A DNA stretch of 64,000 nucleotides from CAYGDP01 sp964348665 (GTDB taxonomy: Bacteria > Verrucomicrobiota > Verrucomicrobiia > Palsa-1439 > CAYGDP01). Below the pieces are notes generated by a model that was not told the DNA's origin, ran no database searches, and saw only the letters and a list, made by a program, of their open reading frames with translations. Both the position numbers and the translations under genes were made by a program. How positions within the stretch are numbered: position 1 is the stretch's first letter; every line of letters starts with the position of its first letter. Below, piece by piece: positions 8,052-11,701 of this stretch. The stretch covers positions 1 to 64,000 of the forward strand of contig CAYGDP010000006.1 in assembly GCA_964348665.1 (NCBI GenBank). Reading direction: 5' to 3'.

Positions 8052-8176
8052 GACGGGTAAGGGTTGAGATGGATGTAGCGCTCTACCACTAAGCTACCCC
8101 GACATTGGCGTCGGGGGCGGGATTCGAACCCGCGACCGCTTCCTTCGTAGGGATAACCCATGCTCTTCGACCCGTC
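8052..8176 (-). ncRNA. Y RNA-like (YrlA type) carrying a permuted tRNA-Arg(ACG)
   Basis: Ro-type stem GACGGGT/ACCCGTC with cores GGTCGAAGAGCATGGGTTA and CAACCCTTACCC. Between them is an almost complete tRNA-Arg(ACG) in permuted order: anticodon loop CTACGAA plus 3' stem GGAAG, variable CGGTC, T-arm GCGGG-TTCGAAT-CCCGC, CCCCGAC, then G, CCA, AT, then GTCGGGG (a perfect partner of CCCCGAC), D-arm GCTTAGTGGTAGAGC and G-CT. CT joined to TCC would restore the CTTCC stem. The elbow is canonical (GG, TTC), unlike the array tRNAs. A seven-T run follows. Confidence 0.88.
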
Positions 8177-8219
8177 TAAATCGCTGCGAAAAAGTTTCGC
8201 GGCTACAAATTTATGAAAT

Positions 8220-8293
8220 TGGTGCGGGATGGCGGTGCTGCCCCGCCGTCGCGACAATGGCAATGTCGCATCCTACTGTTGAACGAATCCCGC
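8220..8293 (-). tRNA. tRNA-Gly(GCC)
   Basis: Acceptor GCGGGAT/ATCCCGC with encoded CCA, D-loop AACAGTA (A18 G19), anticodon loop TTGCCAT, T-arm GGCGG-GGCAGCA-CCGCC. Position 55 is G, and 54 and 58 are both G. It is the last member of the 33-tRNA run, 43 bases before the first Y RNA-like unit. Confidence 0.92.
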
Positions 8294-8333
8294 GAGATGG
8301 CTCGCCGAGACGAAGCTCGTTGCGAGCAAAGGT

Positions 8334-8421
8334 TGGCGGAAGGCAGAGAACTTGCATCTCATCCCGCGAGGGACGCAGAGTTTAGCAAACTCGCTCGGCG
8401 CGCTTGACCGATTTGCCTTCC
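8334..8421 (-). tRNA. tRNA-Ser(GCT)
   Basis: Class II tRNA with acceptor GGAAGGC/GCCTTCC, G73 and encoded CCA. The anticodon loop is TTGCTAA, the variable arm pairs GTCCC with GGGAT, and the T-loop is TGCAAGT (G55). The D-loop ends AAGCGCG, giving A18-G19 opposite C56. The sister Ser(CGA) has A18-T19 opposite A56. Confidence 0.87.
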
Positions 8422-8427
8422 TGAATT

Positions 8428-8501
8428 TGGTTGCCGCGGGACGAGTCGCACGTCCAATCTCTCGGGTCAGAGCCGAGCGTGTTACGTTACACCACGCGGC
8501 A
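8428..8501 (-). tRNA. tRNA-Gln(CTG)
   Basis: Acceptor TGCCGCG/CGCGGCA with encoded CCA, anticodon arm CTCGG-CTCTGAC-CCGAG, T-arm GGACG-TGCGACT-CGTCC with G55. The D-loop is a short AACGTA with a single G. It is close in sequence to tRNA-Gln(TTG) at 9412. Confidence 0.92.
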
Positions 8502-8623
8502 AACGGATCGTTGAATCGTTCCCTCGTTAAAACGTTAAAGAAGGCAGGTAGCTTGAAGGAATTGTCCGATTCAACCATTCAACGTTTTAACGATTCGACG
8601 AATGAATTTTATCCGCGCAACAA
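8502..8623. repeat. Dispersed inverted-repeat element, copy 1
   Basis: A gene-free gap inside the tRNA run. It is built of self-complementary GTTGAATCGTT / AACGTTTTAACGATT units around a short centre. The right arm at 8567-8595 is nearly identical to 9561-9590, and related arms occur at 26177-26286 before truA. Confidence 0.65.
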
Positions 8624-8699
8624 TGGTGCCCACGGAGGGATTCGCACCCCCAACCTTCCCGTCTTGAGCGGGACGCCTCTGCTGTTGGGCTACGTGGGC
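8624..8699 (-). tRNA. tRNA-Leu(CAA), short variable loop
   Basis: Acceptor GCCCACG/CGTGGGC, A73 and CCA. The anticodon arm is TCCCG-CTCAAGA-CGGGA (CAA, leucine UUG). The variable loop is only AGGTT, so this is a class I body where Leu tRNAs are normally class II. T-loop TGCGAAT (G55), D-loop AACAGCA (A18 G19). Confidence 0.85.
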
Positions 8700-8703
8700 A
8701 AAT

Positions 8704-8794
8704 TGGAGGAAGGCGGAGGACTTTCACCCCATCCCGCAGAGCAGGACAATCGGTTTTCGAGACCGTTCCAGCGCGATGGTCTGGTTCACCTTCC
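8704..8794 (-). tRNA. tRNA-Ser(CGA)
   Basis: Class II tRNA with acceptor GGAAGGT/GCCTTCC, T73 and CCA. Anticodon loop CTCGAAA. T-loop TGAAAGT has G55 and A56. The D-loop ACCATCGCG supplies T19, giving a U19-A56 pair in place of G19-C56. Confidence 0.85.
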
Positions 8795-8795
8795 A

Positions 8796-8882
8796 TGGTC
8801 GCCTCGACAGGAGTTGCACCTGTATGGGGTTGCCCCCGCCAGCCTCTCGAGCTGGTGCGTCTGCTAGTTTCGCCACGAGGCG
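8796..8882 (-). tRNA. tRNA-Leu(GAG)
   Basis: Class II tRNA: acceptor CGCCTCG/CGAGGCG, A73, CCA, variable arm GGGG-GCAA-CCCC, T-arm ACAGG-TGCAACT-CCTGT with G55. The D-loop carries CTAGCAG, where Leu tRNAs have CTGGNAG, so G18 is A. The anticodon loop TCGAGAG has C at position 33 in place of the invariant U. Confidence 0.87.
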
Positions 8883-8888
8883 TGAAAT

Positions 8889-8963
8889 TGGCTGCCGTGG
8901 CAGGATTCGCACCTGCAACCCTCTCCTTAACAGGGAGTCGCTCAACTGTTGAGCTACACGGCA
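8889..8963 (-). tRNA. tRNA-Asn(GTT)
   Basis: Clean cloverleaf: TGCCGTG/CACGGCA, D-arm GCTC-AACAGTT-GAGC, anticodon loop CTGTTAA, T-arm GCAGG-TGCGAAT-CCTGC, G73, CCA. Apart from G55 and A18 it is a standard elongator. It is one of the clearest examples of the altered elbow. Confidence 0.94.
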
Positions 8964-8966
8964 AAA

Positions 8967-9049
8967 TGGCGGCGAAGGGAATTGCACCCCCAAGGACAAC
9001 GGATTTTAAATCCGTCGCTTCTTCTGGTTTCGCTTTCGTCCACACCGCC
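8967..9049 (-). tRNA. tRNA-Leu(TAA)-like, atypical 5' region
   Basis: Anticodon arm ACGGA-TTTAAAA-TCCGT (TAA), T-loop TGCAATT (G55), D-arm GCG-AAACCAGAAGA-AGC aligning with the other Leu tRNAs. The acceptor fits best as GGCGGTG/CGCCGCC, which leaves about 7 extra bases before the D-arm and no encoded CCA. The variable region is short. The gene may be decaying or the ends may be misjudged. Confidence 0.6.
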
Positions 9050-9056
9050 GAAAAAG

Positions 9057-9130
9057 TGGTGGCCCACCACGGTAGTACGCCGTGTTCTCCCGATTAAGAA
9101 TCGGGTGCATCATTTTAATGCTTGTGAGCC
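9057..9130 (-). tRNA. tRNA-Lys(CTT)
   Basis: Acceptor GGCTCAC/GTGGGCC, A73, CCA. Anticodon arm CCCGA-TTCTTAA-TCGGG, T-arm CACGG-CGTACTA-CCGTG. The T-loop has G55 and U56 with C54/C58. The D-loop TAAAATG gives A19, which pairs with U56. Compared with tRNA-Lys(TTT), both members of the 19-56 pair have changed. Confidence 0.88.
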
Positions 9131-9163
9131 GATGGTACACAGTCGCCTGCCTTATAACCGATC

Positions 9164-9237
9164 TGGTGCGGGATGACGGAGTTGCGCCGCCGACTGCTCT
9201 TTGTAAGAGAGCCGTGATCCTGTTTCACCAATCCCGT
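9164..9237 (-). tRNA. tRNA-Val(TAC)
   Basis: Anticodon arm GCTCT-CTTACAA-AGAGC, T-arm GGCGG-CGCAACT-CCGTC (C54, G55), D-loop AACAGGA (A18 G19), encoded CCA. The acceptor ACGGGAT/ATCCCGC has an A1-C72 mismatch at its end. Confidence 0.88.
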
Positions 9238-9241
9238 AAAT

Positions 9242-9329
9242 TGGTAGGCACGGAGGGATTTCCACCCCCACGGGTTTGAAGCCCACCGCGTTCTAAGCGC
9301 GACGCGTCTAGTAGTTTCGCCACGTGCCC
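9242..9329 (-). tRNA. tRNA-Leu(TAG)
   Basis: Class II tRNA: GGGCACG/CGTGCCT, A73, CCA. Anticodon loop CTTAGAA. T-loop TGGAAAT has G55 and G56. The D-loop reads CTACTAG, giving C19, so the 19-56 pair is C-G where the sister Leu(GAG) has G-C. Confidence 0.88.
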
Positions 9330-9336
9330 GTTCAAT

Positions 9337-9410
9337 TGATCCTCCCGCGTGGAGTTGCGCCACGGTCTCCCGATTATCGGTCGGGGGCTCTGCTGTTGAG
9401 CTACAGGAGG
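9337..9410 (-). tRNA. tRNA-Ile(GAT)
   Basis: Acceptor CCTCCTG/CGGGAGG, A73 followed by TCA, so CCA is not encoded. The anticodon arm CCCGA-CCGATAA-TCGGG has C33. T-arm CGTGG-CGCAACT-CCACG (G55), D-arm GCTC-AACAGCA-GAGC (A18 G19). Confidence 0.87.
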
Positions 9411-9411
9411 T

Positions 9412-9486
9412 TGGTTGCCGCGGGACGATTCGCACGTCCAGTCTCCTCGGTCAAAGCGAGGCGTGTTGCTGTTACACCACGCGGCA
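9412..9486 (-). tRNA. tRNA-Gln(TTG)
   Basis: TGCCGCG/CGCGGCA, A73, CCA. Anticodon arm CCTCG-CTTTGAC-CGAGG, T-arm GGACG-TGCGAAT-CGTCC (G55). The D-loop AACAGCA is the usual Gln AATGGCA with G18 changed to A. Confidence 0.93.
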
Positions 9487-9607
9487 AATAAATCGTTAAA
9501 AAAGCTCCATCGTTGAAACGTTAAATCGAACCCTTGGACAACGATGTCAGGAAAAAAGCCCGATTTAACCATTCAACGTTTTAACGAATTATGCGTTAAG
9601 CAAAAAT
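9487..9607. repeat. Dispersed inverted-repeat element, copy 2
   Basis: Second gene-free gap in the tRNA run, with ATCGTTGAAACGTTAAATCG on the left and the complementary arm at 9561-9590 on the right. It shares its right arm almost base for base with the copy at 8502. Confidence 0.65.
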
Positions 9608-9686
9608 TGGTCGGAGTGGTGGGAGTCGCACCCACTAAATTGCGTGATCCCAAATCACGCGGCTCCACGGCTTGGCCTTCACTCCG
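9608..9686 (-). tRNA. tRNA-Pro(TGG)
   Basis: CGGAGTG/CACTCCG, A73, CCA. Anticodon arm CGTGA-TTTGGGA-TCACG, T-arm GTGGG-TGCGACT-CCCAC (G55). The D-arm GGC...GCC has an enlarged loop in which the 18-19 register is unclear. Confidence 0.9.
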
Positions 9687-9722
9687 AAAAAATGGCCTGC
9701 CGAGTCGTAGCTCGGCGAAGAC

Positions 9723-9798
9723 TGGTCAGGGCGGTGAGATTCGCACTCACGACCTCCCCGTTCCGAACGGGGCGCGCTGCTCACTGCGCTACGCCCTG
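9723..9798 (-). tRNA. tRNA-Pro(CGG)
   Basis: CAGGGCG/CGCCCTG, A73, CCA. D-arm GCGC-AGTGAGCA-GCGC (A18 G19), anticodon arm CCCCG-TTCGGAA-CGGGG, T-arm GTGAG-TGCGAAT-CTCAC (G55). A GCCGAG/CTCGGC hairpin lies in the 36-base spacer after it. Confidence 0.93.
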
Positions 9799-9804
9799 AA
9801 AAAA

Positions 9805-9880
9805 TGGTGGAGACGAAGGGAGTTGCACCCTTCACAGACTTGTTGCGAGCAAGCCTCGCCGCTACGGCACATGCGCCCCC
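9805..9880 (-). tRNA. tRNA-Ala(CGC)
   Basis: GGGGGCG/CGTCTCC with two G-T pairs, A73, CCA. Anticodon arm GCTTG-CTCGCAA-CAAGT, T-loop TGCAACT (G55), D-loop CCGTAGC containing A-G. It lacks the usual G3-T70 alanine identity pair position for position (G3 faces T70 only if the acceptor register used here is right). It is the only Ala tRNA in the array. Confidence 0.82.
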
Positions 9881-9885
9881 GGAAG

Positions 9886-9963
9886 TGGCACCCGCGGTGG
9901 GACTCGCACCCACTAGGACTGGCTTGAAGGGCCAGACGCTCGATCTACTTTGCATTCGCGGGC
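9886..9963 (-). tRNA. tRNA-Glu(TTC)
   Basis: GCCCGCG/CGCGGGT (G1-T72), G73, CCA. The anticodon arm CTGGC-CCTTCAA-GCCAG has C33 in place of U33. T-arm GTGGG-TGCGAGT-CCCAC (G55). The D-arm is weakly paired. Confidence 0.85.
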
Positions 9964-9967
9964 AAAT

Positions 9968-10042
9968 TGGCACGGCGTATCGGTGCTGCCCCGATCCCGT
10001 CAAGTTTTGGAGACTCGACTGCGCAGCTATCGCGCCCGCCGT
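9968..10042 (-). tRNA. tRNA-Trp(CCA)
   Basis: ACGGCGG/ACGCCGT with one mismatch at the base of the stem, G73, CCA. Anticodon arm CGAGT-CTCCAAA-ACTTG. T-arm ATCGG-GGCAGCA-CCGAT, the same T-loop as Gly(GCC) and Asp (G54 G55 C56, G58). D-arm GCG-ATAGCTG-CGC with A18-G19. Confidence 0.87.
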
Positions 10043-10047
10043 AGAAA

Positions 10048-10120
10048 TGGTCGCGGCCCACGGTAACGCTCCGTGCTCGCACAAGCTTATGATGCTCGGC
10101 GGATCACTTGATCGGCCGCG
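10048..10120 (-). tRNA. tRNA with CAT anticodon (Met or Ile2), copy a
   Basis: CGCGGCC/GGCCGCG, A73, CCA. Anticodon arm CGAGC-ATCATAA-GCTTG. T-arm CACGG-AGCGTTA-CCGTG with A54/U58 and G55. The D-arm is very short (GATC-AAGT-GATC). C1 is paired with G72, so it is not a standard initiator. Confidence 0.78.
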
Positions 10121-10126
10121 AGAAAA

Positions 10127-10202
10127 TGGTGCGGCATGAGAGACTTACACTCTCCCCGTCTGCTTGGAAGGCAGACATGCTCGCTGTTGACACCAATGCC
10201 GC
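10127..10202 (-). tRNA. tRNA-Gly(TCC)
   Basis: GCGGCAT/ATGCCGC, A73, CCA. Anticodon arm TCTGC-CTTCCAA-GCAGA, T-arm GAGAG-TGTAAGT-CTCTC with G55 and U56. The D-loop CAACAGCGA can supply G19 (G-U) or A19 (A-U), so the register is uncertain. Confidence 0.87.
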
Positions 10203-10237
10203 AATGGCTTGTCGCGCCGAAACCCGGCGAAGGCGGA

Positions 10238-10308
10238 AGCCGCCAGAAGGTAACGCTCCTTCGTCTCGACTTTACCAAAGTCGCATCCTGCTTTTGAACG
10301 ATGGCGGC
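10238..10308 (-). tRNA. tRNA-Thr(GGT)
   Basis: GCCGCCA/TGGCGGC, T73, no encoded CCA. Anticodon arm CGACT-TTGGTAA-AGTCG. T-arm GAAGG-AGCGTTA-CCTTC (A54/U58, G55). D-loop AAAAGCA (A18 G19). T73 is shared with the other two Thr tRNAs here. Confidence 0.86.
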
Positions 10309-10385
10309 GGAAATTGGTGGTAATGCATAGAAACAACAACTGTCGAGGACGAGGACGACGACGAGGACGAGTATGATGAAGAAGG

Positions 10386-10462
10386 TGGAGGCAGACCTCG
10401 GACTTGCACCGAGTAAGACGTGGGTTGCAGCCACGCGGCTCGACGGCTTTGCCATGTCTGCC
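10386..10462 (-). tRNA. tRNA-Cys(GCA)
   Basis: GGCAGAC/GTCTGCC, T73 (the usual Cys discriminator), CCA. Anticodon arm CGTGG-CTGCAAC-CCACG, T-arm CTCGG-TGCAAGT-CCGAG (G55). The D-arm GGC...GCC has an 11-base loop. Confidence 0.9.
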
Positions 10463-10623
10463 AAAAAGGAAATCCGAACTTCGAAATTCGAACCTCGAAA
10501 CAATGACCAAAATCAGAATTTTCAACCAAGTCAAACGCCGATTTCTGGCATCACACCGAGTTTCAGATTTTCAGGATTCGGATTTGTTTCGGATTTCGAC
10601 ATTCGTGCTTCGAGCTTTCAAAT
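10463..10623. repeat. Low-complexity spacer inside the tRNA run
   Basis: About 160 bases with no tRNA. They are made of short TTCGAA, ATTCGGA and TTTCAGA-type motifs with partial self-complementarity. No promoter or gene is evident. Confidence 0.5.
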
Positions 10624-10696
10624 TGGTTGCGGGACGTGGAGTTGAACCACGATGACCGAGCGTATGAAACTCGGCGGCTTGACGAAGCTCCCCGCA
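10624..10696 (-). tRNA. tRNA with CAT anticodon (Met or Ile2), copy b
   Basis: TGCGGGG/TCCCGCA, A73, CCA. Anticodon arm CGAGT-TTCATAC-GCTCG. The T-arm CGTGG-TTCAACT-CCACG is the only canonical T-loop (U55) in the array. The D-arm is minimal (GCTT-CGTC-AAGC) and has no GG. Confidence 0.8.
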
Positions 10697-10704
10697 ATTC
10701 AAAT

Positions 10705-10780
10705 TGGCGGCTCCGACGAGTGCTGCCCTCGCTTTCTCGTCCGTGACAGGGACGCGACTCTGCTGTTTGTCCTCGGAGCC
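10705..10780 (-). tRNA. tRNA-Asp(GTC)
   Basis: GGCTCCG/CGGAGCC, G73, CCA. Anticodon arm CGTCC-CTGTCAC-GGACG. T-arm GCGAG-GGCAGCA-CTCGT (G54 G55 C56, G58). D-arm GAC-AAACAGCAGA-GTC with A18-G19. Confidence 0.9.
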
Positions 10781-10786
10781 CGAAAA

Positions 10787-10862
10787 TGGTCAGGTGTATG
10801 GGTTACGCTCCCATTCCGCCGAGTTCACAGCTCGGAATGCAAACTACTACACCAACACCTGC
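10787..10862 (-). tRNA. tRNA-His(GTG)
   Basis: CAGGTGT/ACACCTG with a G available at position -1, A73, CCA. Anticodon loop CTGTGAA. T-arm ATGGG-AGCGTAA-CCCAT with A54/U58 and G55. D-loop AGTAGTTT contains A18-G19. A73 is unusual for a bacterial His tRNA, where C73 normally pairs with G-1. Confidence 0.87.
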
Positions 10863-10869
10863 AAAAACA

Positions 10870-10944
10870 TGGAGCCTCCACACCGACTTGCACGGTGCTG
10901 CATCGCTTACGGGGCGATCGAATCGCTCTCTATTCTTTGGAGGC
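10870..10944 (-). tRNA. tRNA-Thr(CGT)
   Basis: GCCTCCA/TGGAGGC, T73, CCA. The anticodon arm ATCGC-CCCGTAA-GCGAT has C33. T-arm CACCG-TGCAAGT-CGGTG (G55). D-arm GAAT-AGAGAGCG-ATTC with A18-G19. Confidence 0.88.
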
Positions 10945-10949
10945 GAAAA

Positions 10950-11025
10950 TGGCGCTCCCACTTGGACTCGCACCAAGAACCTCTTCCTTCGCAGGGAAGC
11001 ATGCAATCTCTTACACCTTGGGAGC
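10950..11025 (-). tRNA. tRNA-Arg(GCG)
   Basis: GCTCCCA/TGGGAGC, G73, CCA. Anticodon arm CTTCC-CTGCGAA-GGAAG, T-arm CTTGG-TGCGAGT-CCAAG (G55), D-loop AAGAGATT (A18 G19). The anticodon stem is the one that the permuted Arg body of the Y RNA at 8052-8176 would rebuild. Confidence 0.91.
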
Positions 11026-11026
11026 G

Positions 11027-11101
11027 TGGCGCCTCGACGAGGATTTGCACCCCGAACCGTCGGTTCGAAGCCGACGATGATCTCTGTTTCACCATCGAGG
11101 C
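11027..11101 (-). tRNA. tRNA-Arg(TCG)
   Basis: GCCTCGA/TCGAGGC, G73, CCA. Anticodon arm GTCGG-CTTCGAA-CCGAC, T-arm CGGGG-TGCAAAT-CCTCG (G55), D-loop AACAGAGA (A18 G19). One base separates it from its upstream neighbour's 3' end. Confidence 0.91.
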
Positions 11102-11108
11102 GAAAAAG

Positions 11109-11243
11109 TGCGCCGTGCAGGAGTTGCACCCGCATACTTCGCTCATCTAGCGAAGGTTTTTGCCCGCCTGCGTGGCCGTAGCCACTTCGGCGCGGCGAAG
11201 GCCCGTGTATAAGACGGGAGTTTTGCTGTTAAACTAACGGCGC
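11109..11243 (-). tRNA. tRNA-Ile(TAT) with a 63-base insertion
   Basis: The ends pair perfectly (GCGCCGT/ACGGCGC). D-arm GTTT-AACAGCA-AAAC, anticodon arm CCCGT-CTTATAC-ACGGG and T-arm GCGGG-TGCAACT-CCTGC (G55) are all present. The region between anticodon arm and T-arm is 68 bases, where 5 are expected. It contains CTTCG/CGAAG, GTGGC-TACG-GCCAC and a second anticodon-like arm TTCGC-TAGATGA-GCGAA. CCA is not encoded. It is either an expanded variable region or a fusion of two tRNA genes after a deletion. Confidence 0.68.
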
Positions 11244-11247
11244 AAAA

Positions 11248-11323
11248 TGGAGCCTGCGGTCGGACTCGCACCGACGAATATCAGTTTACAAAACTGATCC
11301 TGTAGCTGCTGAGGCACGCAGGC
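11248..11323 (-). tRNA. tRNA-Thr(TGT)
   Basis: GCCTGCG/CGCAGGC, T73, CCA. Anticodon loop TTTGTAA with stem ATCAGT/ACTGAT. T-arm GTCGG-TGCGAGT-CCGAC (G55). The D-arm CCT...AGG contains CAG (A18 G19). Confidence 0.9.
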
Positions 11324-11324
11324 T

Positions 11325-11399
11325 TGGCGCTCCCCGCAGGAATTTCACCCGCATCTTCGACGTTAGAAGCGTCGCGCTCTGTGCTTGAGCTAGGGGAGC
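11325..11399 (-). tRNA. tRNA-Arg(TCT)
   Basis: GCTCCCC/GGGGAGC, G73, CCA. Anticodon arm CGACG-CTTCTAA-CGTCG. T-arm GCGGG-TGAAATT-CCTGC with G55 and A56. The D-loop AAGCACA offers no U19, so the 19-56 partner of A56 is non-standard here. Confidence 0.89.
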
Positions 11400-11404
11400 A
11401 AAAT

Positions 11405-11489
11405 TGGTGGGTCGTCCAGGAATCGCACCTGGCCAGCGTTGAACGACTGCTCTACAGGCAGCCCCGCGTCTTTAACGGATTACCGACCC
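11405..11489 (-). tRNA. tRNA-Tyr(GTA)
   Basis: Class II as expected for bacterial Tyr: GGGTCGG/ACGACCC with one mismatch, A73, CCA. Anticodon arm GCTGC-CTGTAGA-GCAGT, a small variable hairpin (CGT/ACG), T-arm CCAGG-TGCGATT-CCTGG (G55), D-loop with AAAG (A18 G19). Confidence 0.88.
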
Positions 11490-11491
11490 GC

Positions 11492-11565
11492 TGCTCCCGC
11501 CCCGATTTGCACGAGGACATGCCCGTTTAGGAAACGGGGGCTCTGTCTGGTTGAGCTACGGGAGC
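11492..11565 (-). tRNA. tRNA-Arg(CCT)
   Basis: GCTCCCG/CGGGAGC, A73, no encoded CCA. Anticodon arm CCCGT-TTCCTAA-ACGGG, T-arm CCTCG-TGCAAAT-CGGGG (G55), D-arm GCTC-AACCAGACA-GAGC (A18 G19). It is the first full tRNA of the leftward array. Confidence 0.9.
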
Positions 11566-11573
11566 GACTGACT

Positions 11574-11627
11574 CCAGCCGATTGATCTGCGTGTAAGATC
11601 TCGGGCGCGGTTTGACCCGACGGCTGG
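11574..11627 (-). ncRNA. tRNA-like three-way junction without a T-arm
   Basis: A 54-base element: ends CCAGCCG/CGGCTGG, one arm TCGGG...CCCGA with a 10-base loop, and one arm GATCT-TACACGC-AGATC with a 7-base loop. It has acceptor-, D- and anticodon-like stems but no T-arm. Further hairpins (CGACGGC/GCCGTCG and GCTTG/CAAGC) lie just upstream at 11630-11690. It may be a decayed tRNA or a leader structure of the array transcript. Confidence 0.4.
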
Positions 11628-11701
11628 TAACGACACCGCTTGCGTTCAAGCCACTCTCGACGGCCACGCTACATGCCGTCGGTTTTGACTCCCTATCGCC
11701 T

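Noticed and set aside
7534..8176. Regularly repeated GGGTCGAAGA...GGGTTA units that could be taken for a CRISPR array
   Set aside because: The units differ in length (63-146 bases), are internally folded, pair end to end and carry tRNA-like arms. Spacing is not constant and no cas gene is near. Y RNAs explain them better.
8052..8176. A true circularly permuted pre-tRNA gene as in some algae and archaea
   Set aside because: The end helix and GGTCGAAG/GGGTTA cores match Y RNA Ro-binding strands, and the Ro60 gene is adjacent, so a YrlA-type RNA is the simpler reading. The permuted-tRNA option is kept only as a testable alternative.
8052..8176. Group I intron in a tRNA gene
   Set aside because: The 3' portion precedes the 5' portion, the would-be 3' splice site is not after G, and no catalytic-core sequence or length is available.
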